Assembly: GCA_031763025.1 (NCBI GenBank)
Contig: JASSKH010000010.1
Span: 7,457,427 to 7,521,426 of the forward strand
Origin: Macrocystis pyrifera
Taxonomy: Eukaryota; Sar; Phaeophyceae; Laminariales; Laminariaceae
Direction: 5' to 3'
DNA length: 64,000 bases
A model generated the notes under the pieces. The model did no database searches, was not told where the DNA came from, and saw only the letters and a program-made list of their open reading frames with translations. Below are positions 23,351 through 58,775 of this stretch, piece after piece (positions within the stretch are counted from its first letter, which is position 1; every line of letters begins with the position of its first letter). Made by a program: the position numbers and the translations under genes.

Positions 23351-23819
23351 TATAAAAATGTGGATGACTGGAAGTCAGGGAGGGGGGGGGCGAAACACCT
23401 TTTCCGTCGGTTGCGAGAGCGGCCGTCGGCTTGAAGTTCATACCGGCCACGGGGGGACCTCCCTGGCCGGGCGCGTTTGCGTCGTGCTTCGTCTGAAACG
23501 TTCGTCCTCAGGCCCCGTGTTTCGGCTAGAACATTTCCGAAACCACGGCTTCACTGCGAATAGAGTTGCAAGGTGCTTGCTAGTCGGCAGCGTCGCATCC
23601 CGCTGCTGTTGTATGGGTACTTGATTGGTCTTCGAGAGGAGACCTTTCTCTCCACCTTTGCCCTGGAACACGGGGGATATTGTCGGCGTTTCACGGAGAT
23701 GCGCACGAGAGGGCAGGCAAGAAGCATATACCCCCGGTACCCCCAACTCTCTGTATACCCCAACCCGTCTTGTACGGTACGGGAGGACGGCACGCCTGGC
23801 AATATTGCAGGGGGGGGTG

Positions 23820-23866
23820 TACTCATAAAACGCCTGGCTTTAGTCGTGTGATCATACACCCTCGCA
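23820..23866 (+). repeat. R3 repeat fragment
   Basis: GTGTACTCATAAAACGCC followed by TAGTCGTGTGATCATACACC resembles the R3 core, diverged. Confidence 0.5.
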
Positions 23867-24580
23867 GGGGGAGGGGTGGGCGAGAGATAACTACTCGAGG
23901 GGTGTATATTTATTGGAGGAGGCATGGCTATCGGAGGTTCAGAATGCCAAATTGGTCCCCCAGGTATTCTCCGTCGCTCGTTTATGATCGCGTGGTTGTC
24001 AGCTTGGTTTCGGGGCGAGCTGCAGAAAGCAGAAGGAACTTCGATCAGCAGGGGACTACTTAGGGGTGTTGTGTCAGGTGGTCGGGTTGGAGTATTTGGT
24101 GCAATAATCTTTTTAGTTCCCGCTACTGCTGTACGCCTAGTTCATTTTACGTTTCGTTTCTAAGCGCGCTCGTACTTTTTTCGTCGTCGTGTGCAAAGAT
24201 GCCAATTTACTTGTCACCGGTTCCACGGACCCTCTTGTTAGACCGGGGGTGGTATAGTAGGCCTGCAGCTAGCTAGCGCAAATTTTGTAGCTGTTTCTAG
24301 TTTCAATGGGGACGTCGTTTGTTTTGCGGTTGGCAAGGCGGCGTAGCGTGATTGTTCCATACCCAGGGAGAACGACCGGAGCAAGCGTCGATGCCGCGTG
24401 CTTCTTCTACTGCACTAGGGTGTGCAGACCTCGAACGGTAAGCGAAAGGACTGTCGCGTGCGTATCCATTAAGCGGCACCTCCACAGACAGTGTCGGTCC
24501 ACCATGACTACCGTAAAAAGATCCTTGTATTCGCACAGAAATGCGAGCGTTTTCATCGTTCGTTTTCTCGACAACGGCAG

Positions 24581-24689
24581 TACTACGGGGGACCATAGTT
24601 AAAAGGACCAAATATTGTTAGTAAAAACAGTGAAATATATAGGTTTTTATGTATATCATAGGTCCTATTAACTATGGACTCCCGTAATG
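24581..24689. mobile_element. M1 MITE copy 6
   Basis: The left end is TACTACGGGGGACCATAGTT and the right end is AACTATGGACTCCCGTAAT. Confidence 0.9.
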
Positions 24690-25374
24690 AAAGTCGAACA
24701 GTATGTTTTCGGAAGGAGACTCTCTCGAGTGGGCACGCAGAGTTTTCCGAAAACGCCTCATTTTGTTCGGTACTGGCAAACCTTCCCGTTCTGGAAAAAT
24801 CGGTCGTTGAAAAAACGATCGCTGCGTCCCCGTGCGATATCTGCGCTCCTGTATATAAGCAGGGGTAAGGGCTTACGGGTAACCCATACTGTACTATAGC
24901 TAACCCGTGGTCTGCGCTATGGCCCCGCACCCCCCGCGCACCACTGCCGTGCTCACTCCATGCTCTTCCTAGAGGGTGGTGCGCAGCAAAACAACCATAG
25001 CCCTTACCTACACAAGAACACTGCGAACGACCCAGACCCCCCCCCCCTAGCTGCCCGACATATTTTTGCACCCGATGTGTGTTGCATGTTACTATTTGCC
25101 AGCCTCTTGATTGCTGCATGTCCGGGGCTTACTGCATCTTCTTGCTATATTCCTCGAAGCCGGCTGTTGGGTGCCAGGCGCGTGCTACGATAGGGGTAGC
25201 ACTCGAATTTTCGAAGAATTTTCTGAGGATCCTCAATTGATCTTGAGGGGGCTCCATACGTCACCCCAAAACCCGCTAACCTGATGTTGATAAAGCCCCA
25301 AGTGCAACCCGATGAGCGTCTCCAGAGATTACGAATAGTATGTACATCACGAAACATACTGTCAAGAAAATATT

Positions 25375-25482
25375 GTTACCGGGGATCATAGTATATAGGA
25401 CCAAATATTGTTAGTAAAAATGAGCAAATGTATAGGTTTTTGTATTTACCGTAGGTCCTATTTACCATGGTCCCCCGTGGTA
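25375..25482. mobile_element. M1 MITE copy 7
   Basis: The left end is TTACCGGGGATCATAGTATA and the right end is TTACCATGGTCCCCCGTGGT. Confidence 0.85.
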
Positions 25483-25714
25483 GTAGTGGCATTTCCGACG
25501 AAATTGGGCTGATGAGCCCGGCCAGCCTCAACACAATTGGCCGAAACGTGCTACCTCTAGAGCAGCACAAGTCCCTATCAAAATTTCTCGACGTGCAAGG
25601 GACGACAAAGCGGCTCGTTTCGAACGGTCCCTTACATTTCCTCCACAGCTGTAGTAGCGGAACGCACGACATCTTATAAAAAAGGCAACAAATGATGGCG
25701 CATTTTTTTCCAAG

Positions 25715-50212
<24,498 letters not shown>

Positions 50213-50333
50213 CTGCGAATGGGGCAAGAGGATGAATGATGAAAAAGGGCACGGTGTTTCACACATAGTTGATCAGCGGTTTTCGTCGGGTATTGCCTCG
50301 CGGGTTCACGCGAACGAAGGCTAACGATATATA

Positions 50334-50592
50334 GACGCGTTCTACCAGAAGAGGTAGCGGCATTTTCCGGCTAAACTGTTTTCTGAATGACCAGTTTCCT
50401 TAGCCCAAAATCGTCAGAATGTCAACCTTGCTTTGCGAAAAATGACGCTTTTGTGTACTTGGGTCGTGGGATTATTCATCGGGATGCAATTTTGGTTTTT
50501 GCTGGAGTCAGTTTTCGGGTAGAGCTATGGAGCTTCTTAGGTGAGGAACCTCAGAAAAATTATGAGTGAACCTCTAATGTAGATAACCTCTA
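50334..50592. mobile_element. M2 element copy
   Basis: The ends are ACGCGTTCTACCAGAAGAGG and CCTCTAATGTAGATAACCTC. The inner GGCTAAACTGTTTTCTGAAT and TTAGCCCAAAATCGTCAGAA are conserved. Confidence 0.82.
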
Positions 50593-51050
50593 CAACGCAT
50601 AGAAAAGGGGTTCTGGTGAATAAGGGACCGTTCTATCTCCTTCCCACAGGGAAAAAGTGGGGATCCCCCTTGCAAATGGTACGTTTTTTATCGTGAGGTA
50701 GGCGTTCTCCGAAGCAAAAAGCGCGCGCGAGCGCATGCCGCGTAGTTCTTGCTTGGGTTGGCCGGTGTATGCGTCTCCTCGCAAAACTACCGCGAGACGG
50801 CCAGCCCGCCCTCCTCGCCAGTTCATACATCGTAAGTCCTTGGTCGTGAGAGGCAATGAGCAACTAACCGTTCGGTAGCTGCCCTTTCCCTCTTGAGCCT
50901 TGATCCATGGTGCGACGGACCCCGCACTCGTCCCGCCCACACAAACACGTGACGCGCTGTGATCCACACGCCTAGATATTGATTTTCCATACTTGTGATG
51001 CAGACCTAAGCCATGACATGTCGCGCTTGCAAGTTTTTTTTTTTCGTTTG

Positions 51051-51343
51051 GAGGCGTTCTACGACAGAGGTTCACCCTAATTTTTCTGAGGGTTCCTATG
51101 CCCCCCCCCCCCCCTAAGGCATAATGCAGAATTCAACGGAAACAAACACGTTAAATAGTACGGCTGACGCTTAAGATGTGTGGGGCGTGCACCTTCAATA
51201 CTTAGGTACGTGGTACAGATGTATATCCCCACGGTCTGTGGTGCTAGCTGTGCCTCCTTCAACTGGCGCCCCTCAAGGATGCCGTGGTGCCTAGGAAACT
51301 GTTTTTCCCTCAATGTGATGCTACCTCCATCGCAGAACGCCTC
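51051..51343. mobile_element. M2 element copy with a foreign interior
   Basis: The ends GAGGCGTTCTACGACAGAGG and CTACCTCCATCGCAGAACGC are good inverted repeats, but the interior (51105-51300) does not resemble other copies. Either an insertion replaced it or it is a subfamily. Confidence 0.65.
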
Positions 51344-51470
51344 TTTTGTCGGATATTCTCCTTGTAAGCACACCCCTACTGTGGAGGTATAGATGTCTGG
51401 GGGGTTTGACCTCAAGGCACCGCGTGCAAGCCGCCTCGTGAACGAAAAGAAGCGGCTGCTATCATCCGCA

Positions 51471-51578
51471 CCGGGGGGGGAACATAGCAAATAGGACCAA
51501 ATATTGCTGGTAAAAATAGGGAAACATATACTTTTTTGTATGTACCGTAGGTCCCATTTACTATGGTCTCCCGTAAAT
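51471..51578. mobile_element. M1 MITE copy 17
   Basis: The left end is CCGGGGGGGGAACATAGCAA and the right end is TTACTATGGTCTCCCGTAAA. Confidence 0.85.
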
Positions 51579-51608
51579 AGATACAGCACAAGGGTTCGAA
51601 GCACCTAC

Positions 51609-51660
51609 CGTCCTGAGGCACTCCGGTCGAGGGGCTCTGGGTTTTGTCTCCTGGTTTCAT
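51609..51660 (-). CDS. possible first coding exon of gene B
   Basis: An ATG at 51658-51660 opens MKPGDKTQSPSTGVPQD and reaches a good donor G|GTAGGT in phase 1. Gene B exon 1 needs phase 2, so another exon would have to lie between. It is offered only as a candidate. Confidence 0.25.
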
Positions 51661-52385
51661 CTAAATTGTATTGAATATTAGTATAGAGAAAGTTCCTATG
51701 TTTCGGCACAGCGTGGTATATGTTAATATTCGGCATCTTGTGTGTGGGGGGGGGGGCTTTTTATTTGGCAGGTTGATAGTACAAGAGCGATCAGCTCTGC
51801 ACCCCACTCCAGACCGGAATCGTTTAGTAAACATAGTTCGCGCAGCGAAACAAAGCCAACCTCGCGGTATATACAGTGAAATGAACAGGTTCAGTTTTTG
51901 ATGGATGTACTCGAGAGACCCTACTTTTTTGTTTTTTGGGGGTATTTATTTATTCGTTGGTGGAGTTCTCGAAGCGTAAAGTCGCGAGCGCGACTGCCGC
52001 CCGCTGTACTGTTGTTGTGATGAGATACCCGCGGTACACGCTTGAACTCCCAGCTGCGGCCCTCCCCGGTAGCTAGAGCAACCTACCACCACAAGAGCTC
52101 GACGGGCTCAACACGGCTTTCCAGGTGAGCAGAGGAGGATGCAAAGAAGCATAGTAAGCCACCTCCTCGCGCGAGTAGACTCTGAACCGCCGAGAACAAA
52201 GGATATAACCCACCCGCCCCCCCCCCAACCCCACCCCACTCGGAAGTGGCCACACCGGGAAACAAGCAAACTCAACCCTTTCGGTACTGCAGTCAGGTTT
52301 TGGAATACAAAATACTTGGAATTTGGTTGGTTTGTCCCCAAACGAGACTGCGGTTTGCCCTGAAAGGGTTGCTTGAATCGCCCAT

Positions 52386-52600
52386 CCGTATGCAAGTCCG
52401 CCTCACAAGCGGTTCTTAGTGGGATGCACCTCACCCTTCATGCGACTCGCCGAACACCTCACGGCGCTTCGCTTTGCGCGCTTGGTGCTAACAATCAATA
52501 TTCTACCCGAGGTGTGGGTGAGAACCCGACATGCCCCGTCCTGGCATCGTGGGGATGCGAGGGTCCATGGTCATTCGAGTACGGCCATGCATGATAATGA
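52386..52600 (-). repeat. R3 dispersed repeat, inverted copy
   Basis: GTCCGCCTCACAAGCGGTTC and GGATGCGAGGGTCCATGGTC match the 16765-16978 copy in reverse complement, with a diverged centre. Confidence 0.8.
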
Positions 52601-53251
52601 TGGCATCACACACACACCCGCCGTGTCCATAGGGACGACTACTGCCCTCGAGGGGTAATTGACATCACGAAGTAGGTCAGTACGTGCTCCTACCAAGCCA
52701 TGCCCGCTTTTAGGGGGGGAGGGGGGCACGTATCTTGTGCTCTCAAGTTTCGAACACGGTTTCCCCAAGCCTTCCTGTGCTTGGGGTCTGCATTGGAGAC
52801 CAGAACGGTTTTACGCCACGGACGAAGCTCCTCTTCCCTTTCACTCGGGGAAGGATCTACCCAAGACATTGTTTTTGATCTTCCGACGTGCACGTGGAGT
52901 AGTTTACACCAACTATCCGTTAGCTATCCGCTAGATGCCGACCATGCGAGAGAGTATCGGACTTTCGCTTCCAATGTTTCTGGACTGTAGAGACACATGC
53001 TGCTGTACGGTCGGGGTATAACAACCTATGTTTTTCTGCGGGACGACCTTCCTTGCTTAGAGGAAGCTCGAGGATGCCTCACTCGCCCAAAAACAAATTG
53101 TCAAAAAAAAAACGCAGCCAGCCCGACGGCCTGCAACGTGTAAAAAACCTCCCGACGACCAACAAATCCCAACGACATTCGGTGGACATAAATGGTATCC
53201 CAACCATATTCGGTAGACACACACTGAGGGTAGAGGGGCATCATTTTTTTA

Positions 53252-53475
53252 TGAGGTTCCTCTCTTGATTATAGAATAGGGTCTCTATCACTCACCCAAA
53301 AAAACTGATTTCTGGAAAAATTGAAAGAGCAATGGCGGATGAACAATCCCATGGCTTAGGTGTACAAATACCAACATCGCAAAAAAAAAAAAACGTTTAA
53401 GACGATTTCGGCATGAGGATCCCCGTCATTCCGAAAACAAACTAGCCAATAGGTGCTAACCCTAGCGTAGCCCGC
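53252..53475. mobile_element. M2 element copy, diverged
   Basis: AACAATCCCATGGCTTAGGT and CCCGTCATTCCGAAAACAAA are shared with other copies. The termini are degraded. Confidence 0.65.
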
Positions 53476-53889
53476 GTCTTTCTTAGACATCACATGTTTT
53501 TCCAAGGATATTAGGTATAGACCCAAATGGTTTTCCAGCTGTATCAGGGCGTTATGCGTCCCTTAGTTGAGGAGCCGCGGCAATCGAAAAGAACCTTGGC
53601 TGAAACAATGCTATATATAGTACCACTTTGGGTTGTGTCTGTCCGTATCAGGACCGATTTGTATTCATATTAATGAATAAACGTTCATTATAAATCCGTC
53701 CAGTGTGGTATACCGCTTTCGTATATAGCTCCGCGCGTCGGAAACGAGTGTGTGTTTCGATGAAGTGGACGAACGTATAGCTCCTCGAAACGTGCGCGAG
53801 GAGGCCTCAGAACAAACCGAATGTGATGTTTCCACGTTCGCCACGCCTGCCCTATATTATCCCGAGTATCATATCACACAACGTCTCCC

Positions 53890-54244
53890 TCACTTTATCA
53901 GCAAGCCCGTCCCGAACCGCAACGCTTCCGCGCGCTCATCGCCGACCATGTCCGTCGGACGAGGCTGCTGATTGGTCCACCGATCGTTTCCTCCTAGAGC
54001 GTTGCTCAGCGCTCCGGCGGCGGCGGAGGCGTTTCTTCGCTGCCTTCTGAGGCAGGCGGGGTTTGCGTCAAACCGCGGACGCGCCGTGGCGAAATAGATG
54101 TCGTCTAGGTGGAATTGGGCCTGGTCTAGCGCCGGGTTGTCGACGAATCGCGGGGCCTCTCGCTGCTGCTGTTGTTGTTGTTGTTGATTCCCGCCTTTGT
54201 GTGATTCGAAATCGTCTCGCTGCGGTCGTGGGGAATGCGCAGGG
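53890..54244 (-). CDS. gene C terminal exon
   Basis: The acceptor is CTCTAACTAG (a second, CGACCGCAG, lies 28 bp inside). It has 117 whole codons to TGA at 53890-53892. It contains QQQQQQQQREAPRFVDNPAL, then ARPRFDANPACLRRQRRNAS and ends ALRFGTGLLIK. Codon composition is GC-rich, unlike the flanks, which supports coding. Confidence 0.65.
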
Positions 54245-54707
54245 CTAGTTAGAGTGTGAGAGTTGGTCGGAGGGTGAGCGGGTTGGTGGCATTAAAAGAT
54301 GGTTATGCCTTGCGAAGGGAAAAAAAAGTACTTGTTGACACCGTTTACCCACGCGTGCACCAGTATTTCTCGACTTCGGCTTCAGCCATGATGTGCGTCA
54401 AGTGACGACAGGCGTTAACGTCAAGTGACGACAGGGGGGGGCTACTGAAGTAGTTCCTGACATCCATGCCTGCCGCGCGTGCGTCGAGAAAAGGCGGGTG
54501 CTGGTGAATTCCTTCACCCCCTCCCACTTTCTGGTCTCCCGTCTGGTCCACAGAGCAGTATTTACCCCTACCCAACCAGTGTACCAGCCGTACCGTGAAG
54601 GTACACACAATTAACTGCGACAGTCTAGATTTGAAGGCGCTCGGGGTTGTCAAGTGGCCAATTATTCCGTCCGTGTGCTTCAGAAAAGGATAACCGAATT
54701 TGAGCAT
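53890..54707 (-). CDS. gene C: unknown protein, possibly two exons
   Basis: The exons are 54349-54707 (or 54349-54542 if internal) and 53890-54244, joined by a 104-bp intron with donor GG|GTAAAC and acceptor AACTAG. Phase 2 to phase 1-base completion fits. If the ATG at 54705-54707 is the start, the protein has about 237 residues: MLKFGYPFLKHTDGIIGHLT..., a middle part with GMDVRNYFSSPPLSSLDVNA and AEAEVEKYWC, an eight-Gln run and an acidic, aromatic-rich C-terminus. No family recognised. A poly-Gln tract next to RFVDNPALDQAQFHLDDIYF suggests a disordered regulatory region; that is inference. Confidence 0.5.
54349..54707 (-). CDS. gene C upstream exon
   Basis: The safest part is 54349-54542, starting after a CAG acceptor (TCTGTGGACCAG) in phase 0. 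It reads TGDQKVGGGEGIHQHPPFLD, then ARAAGMDVRNYFSS, and ends EVEKYWCTR plus a split Gly codon. The frame is open back to an ATG at 54707, so the exon may instead be the first one. Confidence 0.5.
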
Positions 54708-55066
54708 TCTACTTTCATCTCAGGATAGAATTACGCTTGCGCCCTACATTATCGGGGAGGACAATCAAATAAAACATTGGATCAAGGAAAACAGGTGACA
54801 CAAGTCGATGCTAAGCCGTAGAGTAGGCTCAGCAAAACGAATGTATACCGAGCATAGAAATTGTGCAATACCTAGGCAATGAGTTAGGCTTCCTTATTGT
54901 TTTATTTTTTCTGTTGGCGCGTTGTTCCTTTTTCCATACCTTATTGGTGAGTCTTCGACGTTATCGTGTTGTTTTGCTGCACAATAAATGTTAAAATGGC
55001 AAACAAGGCAATGCTTTTGACAGTACACATCATCCATAAACTACGCTCCATCAAGCTCCCCCGGCG

Positions 55067-55411
55067 TTAATGCCGTATTCCTACTCCCGCCATTCCGTTG
55101 CGGTGGGGACTCGTTGACCACAGTATATAGCTCGCCTGCACAGCTTCTTCGTCGGGGTGACCCTCCTCCTCCTCATCGTCCCAGGCATGCACGTCTCCCG
55201 CGTAGCCACCTCCCTGCCAGCCGTCGCCGCTGGTCGACCACGGGGTAGTGGCTCTCGTCGACTCGCGCGTGCTGCTCGGACGAAGCGATTTGCTTGTCGT
55301 GGTTGGCCGCGACGTTCGACCTAGCCCGCCGCGCGACCTGTCCTCATTGTTAGCGCGGCCTCGGGAGTGTTGGTAGATCGAGGGCGTTGCGAGCTTCGGC
55401 CGAGCGATGAC
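55067..55411 (-). CDS. gene D terminal exon
   Basis: The acceptor is TTGGTGCAG. Its 114 codons run to TAA at 55067-55069, in phase 0. It begins VIARPKLATPSIYQHSRGRA, is Ser/Thr/Arg-rich in the middle, then GDGWQGGGYAGDVHAWDDEE and ends MAGVGIRH. Composition is that of a disordered tail. Confidence 0.6.
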   Translation of the reverse strand, partial: VIARPKLATPSIYQHSRGRANNEDRSRGGLGRTSRPTTTSKSLRPSSTRESTRATTPWSTSGDGWQGGGYAGDVHAWDDEEEEGHPDEEAVQASYILWSTSPHRNGMAGVGIRH

Positions 55412-58400
55412 CTGCACCAAGTACACCGCGTGCGCGAGAAGAACCGGAGGTTTCAGTTCGGCCCCCCCAAGGCGGGCAGGGCTTTTATACCCATACGTGT
55501 ATGTATATAGACTACGTTTTTTGTAAAATTATTTCAAACGTACTCACAGCAGCAGCAGTAGTAGCTGTAAGTTCGACGGATAGAGGGGTGGGATACTCAA
55601 CGTGCAGTAGATCATGTTCGTAGCTTAGTGGGCTTAAGACAGAGACACAGGGAGACACTGATGAAACGAAACGTCGATTGCAGCATGGTTCGCACGGGTA
55701 GCCCGGGCTACTGCGACTAGCCCGGGCTGCTGGTGGGTTCTGTCAACTTGAATATCAAACCAAAACTCTAGGAGTCGTGCATACTGGAAACCCACCCGTG
55801 AAGCGAAAGAAGTCAGGAGACTCGCTTCACTCCCTTTGATGTCTACCAGACAGCAAATGTACCGTAATTGTGTCATTGACTGGCACCAATTTACCCGGTA
55901 TTAGGAGTGGAATGCCCAGCCTTACATCTTTGACATCGCAACGGTTTTCCGTGCTTGACATGTCTCCTGGCATTTTTGCATGCAGCAGTCATATATACGA
56001 CTAGTTTTTTTGTGCGAGGTCACACGCTACGGTTGAAAAAAATCGACATTTCTCGTTGTGCAGTTCGCTGCTCCTAGTCACCAAAATGGTTGCTATGCTA
56101 GGGAAAACATGTCGTAGAGTTGATGCTGCCTTGCATTTTTGGCTCACAGATCACAAGAACACACGCGTACGACGAGTACGAGTACGTAGTCGGTTGTGAC
56201 TTTGGCCAAAATAGTCTATCCTCAATCGTGATAGCCGAGGAATACACACGTAGCATGCTTCGGCGTATAGATGCACTTACACTCGATATACTGAAGAATA
56301 TATATATATATCGAACGCGCTTTTGAATGTAACTTGTCTGCCTAACTTTAGGAAGTCTGTTGGTGGCCGTGCCGAGTGAAGTTTCCAACGCCCCCCACAA
56401 GTAGTTCCACATCCTAGCAGCAGTGCACGTACTTCTACACTGCGGCAGAAACTGGAAAATCGTGCCGACTTAAGTACCTATCCAAAATCACAACCTCGAA
56501 AGAACGTTTGCGTAGCACGATACCACTACTAATATTGCGGGGGACCATAGTAAATATTAATAGGAACAAATATTGTTAGTAAAAATAGGGAAATGTATAG
56601 GTATTTGTGCGTACGGTAGGTCCTATTTACTACGTACGGTCCCCCGTAAAAGCATGAAATAAGCACAACATCAGCCGCCGACGAATGCCGGTACTCGTAT
56701 ATACCTGATACCAGAACATACCAGGGTTAGAATTAGGTGGTGAAATGTTGCGCTGGCGCGAACATTTGTCAGGATTGCGCGCAGCGCACCATCTCCCGGG
56801 AAGCTATGTGCGGCTTGCCGCACATCTGGGTTTGAGCTCCGCACCATTTTTCACCGTACGTATGTGAGCGGAAAACGAATGTGCGGGAGACGGAGTCCGC
56901 TTCGCCGCAGGCGAAAAACTTACACCCCAAGGCATTTTTCGCCGTTTGAGGCGCCTGTTGCCATACTGCTGGACACGTTCATGATACATCGCGTTGCGCG
57001 TTATGGCACAGATAACTTTTTTTTCGTGTGGATTTCACTTGAAAATAAAGACGCATAATTTGAGTATTTTACATACCAGGTACCTGGTATGTATTAATCT
57101 TCTTGGGACATCAGAGGGGGGAGAATAGGCGATACAAGCAGTGACGATTACAGCATCGTCCACTGGGTGGCTGGGGGATATAGCACACATTGATGTCCGA
57201 GTTGTAGTGCAAGGAGTCGTGCGGGACGGGGGCGGCGACATGATCCTGCCCGTACTGCTCGTAGATGGCTGATATTACATGAGTTATCAACCATTGCTTG
57301 TTTTGGTCGCTATTATACTATCTCGGCGTGCCAGAAGGGTTGACGCGTATATATCCTAACCACGTGCCCCGGCCTGCGGTGCGGTCCGGCTGCCAACGAG
57401 AAGTTACAACTTAAAACGAAATATAGAATATAGGCGTATTGCGCAGCTTGCAAAGATTATAATATAAACTATTTCATCAGCCGACCTCACAGCAGACGTA
57501 TTTAATAATTTTGTGAAATAGATACGAACACACTCTGGAACATGCATACACACCAGGTACTTCGTACCATGCACACGAGAGTATCTACAGTCACCGTAGG
57601 GAATAAAAAAAACACACATTAAAAAAACATACCAGGTACTGTAGATGAAAAGAGTACGTCAGCAATTGATTATACAATAGATCACCCGAGTATATGGACA
57701 CTCGACAAGAAGTGGGGCCAACAATCCGGCCCCATCTCGCAGGCACACTTTTATACGATAAATACAGCAGCAGTACGTACGAAGTACCCTCTTGATACAA
57801 CCCCAAACCAGAAAAGGAGTAATGCTGTCAGAACCACCACAAAAAAAGCGTACCCAGTGGCCATCCTGAAAGCCTGGCGAGCCGGCCCTGGGCGTATTCG
57901 GCTCCTGCCCGATCGTAAACTTGAGCGGCGGTAGCGGTTCGGCGGACTCGTCGTCATTCCGCCTCTCGTTTGACGACGCGGAGGGCCCGAGCAGGCGGCC
58001 CAAAAGAGTGGAGCTGAGCGCTTCCCTGGCCGTTGAAATCATCGGGAGAAGCATACTGTTGAACGCCCTGTCCTGTTCAACGAGGAACCCTGGCGCTCTA
58101 CAAGCCGGCCCTTCGCAGTGCAAGCGAACTGGTGATAACAAGCCTGTACTCAGAAGGATCTGGGCCCGCAGAGGACCACTCTCTATCTCTCTCGAGATAC
58201 AGGAAGCCGCGCACACGCTCCTTCCTATAAAAAATCCCAGAATCAACCTTCAATTGCCGCTCCTCATGTTTTTTATATCAACCCGTTGTTTTTTGTATCT
58301 CCTAGTCAGGGGACGGTGTGCTGTGAGCCAGCCGCAATCCGCGTCGAGCCCTTTGTCCTGATACTACGTGTATACATGCATGCGTAGCCTAAGCCGCGAG

Positions 58401-58775
58401 TGGTGAAGCCGTGGGCTCCGTCCACATGGCCCCGCCCCCGTGTGCCTCCAAACTTGACGTTGATCGAAGCTAGGCACGAAAAATGCGGCGGAATTGTAAG
58501 TACCGGTTCGCAAACTGCATTTGCGCCGCATCCGCTTGAACAGCTTCTGTTCGCATCGTGCATGACACATGACACATCATTCTCCTCGCGGTGACGCTTA
58601 CGGCTTGCTTGGTCCCGGTCGCCACCAGGCAACGGCAGTTGTTCTGCATGGAGGGTGTTCAGGAGGGGTGGGAAGCCGATGCCAGCCGCCGGATCCAACT
58701 GATGCAGGTGTGTTGTTGCGGTGTCCGGGTGCACCTTTGCCTCTCCGTCCCGTGTTCTCAAGCCCGTCGCCGTGT
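55067..58775 (-). CDS. gene D: unknown protein, 3' part, about four exons
   Basis: The exons are 58602-58775, 58365-58514, 57854-58224 and 55067-55411, with junction phases 1, 1 and 0 all consistent. The 5' end is not found. The product has a Pro/Leu-rich first part (LDPAAGIGFPPLLNTLHAEQ), a Gly/Arg/His segment (NVKFGGTRGRGHVDGAHGFT), a Ser/Leu part (ISTAREALSSTLLGRLLGPS) and a tail with an acidic stretch (HAWDDEEEEGHPDEEAVQAS). No family recognised. Alternatively, exon 58306-58514 ends at its own TGA and the exons at 57854-58224 and 55067-55411 form a separate gene. Confidence 0.45.
56532..56650. mobile_element. M1 MITE copy 18
   Basis: The left end is TATTGCGGGGGACCATAGTA and the right end is ACGTACGGTCCCCCGTAA. 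Short insertions (ATTAAT, ACGT) sit inside both ends. Confidence 0.88.
57854..58224 (-). CDS. gene D internal exon, or 5' region of a membrane protein
   Basis: The acceptor is TTTTTTATAG and the donor is TGG|GTACGC. The open frame reads SVCAASCISREIESGPLRAQ, then STAREALSSTLLGRLLGPSA, then ESAEPLPPLKFTIGQEPNTP. It starts with a two-base carry and ends in phase 0. In another minus frame, an ATG at about 57862 opens MATGYAFFVVVLTALLLFWF, a convincing single membrane span. A 146-codon plus-strand frame also crosses here. The first reading is preferred because its phases fit both neighbours. Confidence 0.5.
58306..58514 (-). CDS. gene D exon (internal or terminal)
   Basis: The acceptor is GCGCAAATGCAG. 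It reads CEPVLTIPPHFSCLASINVK, then FGGTRGRGHVDGAHGFTTRG, after a two-base carry that fits the previous exon. It can end at A|GTATCA (58365), joining 57854-58224 in phase, or read on to TGA at 58306-58308. Confidence 0.55.
58602..58775 (-). CDS. gene D exon
   Basis: The acceptor is TGTGCTGGTAG and the donor is C|GTAAGC, both good. It reads TATGLRTRDGEAKVHPDTAT, then THLHQLDPAAGIGFPPLLNT, and ends PLPGGDRDQAS. A two-base carry at the start means at least one more exon lies upstream. Confidence 0.6.

Larger units (their letters stand above)
16699..25714. other. intergenic, repeat-rich
   Basis: This 9 kb lies between the 5' end of gene A and the 3' end of gene B. It holds R3 copies, a CTG/CCA foldback triplet repeat (17584-17678), poly-T (17981-17999), a degenerate repeat at about 18600-18970, the CATGG array (21540-23350) and M1 copies 5-7. 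Only weak exon candidates exist, at 19823-19929, 19976-20010 and 20597-20789. Confidence 0.5.
50213..53889. other. upstream of gene B / intergenic
   Basis: This stretch holds two M2 copies, one M1 copy, one inverted R3 copy and a third M2 copy. The missing 5' exons of gene B should lie here or beyond. Coding-like but undecidable stretches are at 50640-50863 (MYELARRAGWPSRGS in one frame, AVVLRGDAYTGQPKQELRG in another) and 52700-52880 (SPSEREEELRPWRKTVLVSN). Confidence 0.5.

Noticed and set aside
50590-51075. Possible glycosyltransferase-like exon (AVVLRGDAYTG)
   Set aside because: The opposite register (MYELARRAG...) is equally good, no donor fits gene B phase, and similarity is too short to name a family.
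52690-52893. Coding-like minus frame with SEREEELRPWRKTVLVSN
   Set aside because: No consistent splice sites or neighbour phase. Kept only as a remark in the 50213-53889 entry.
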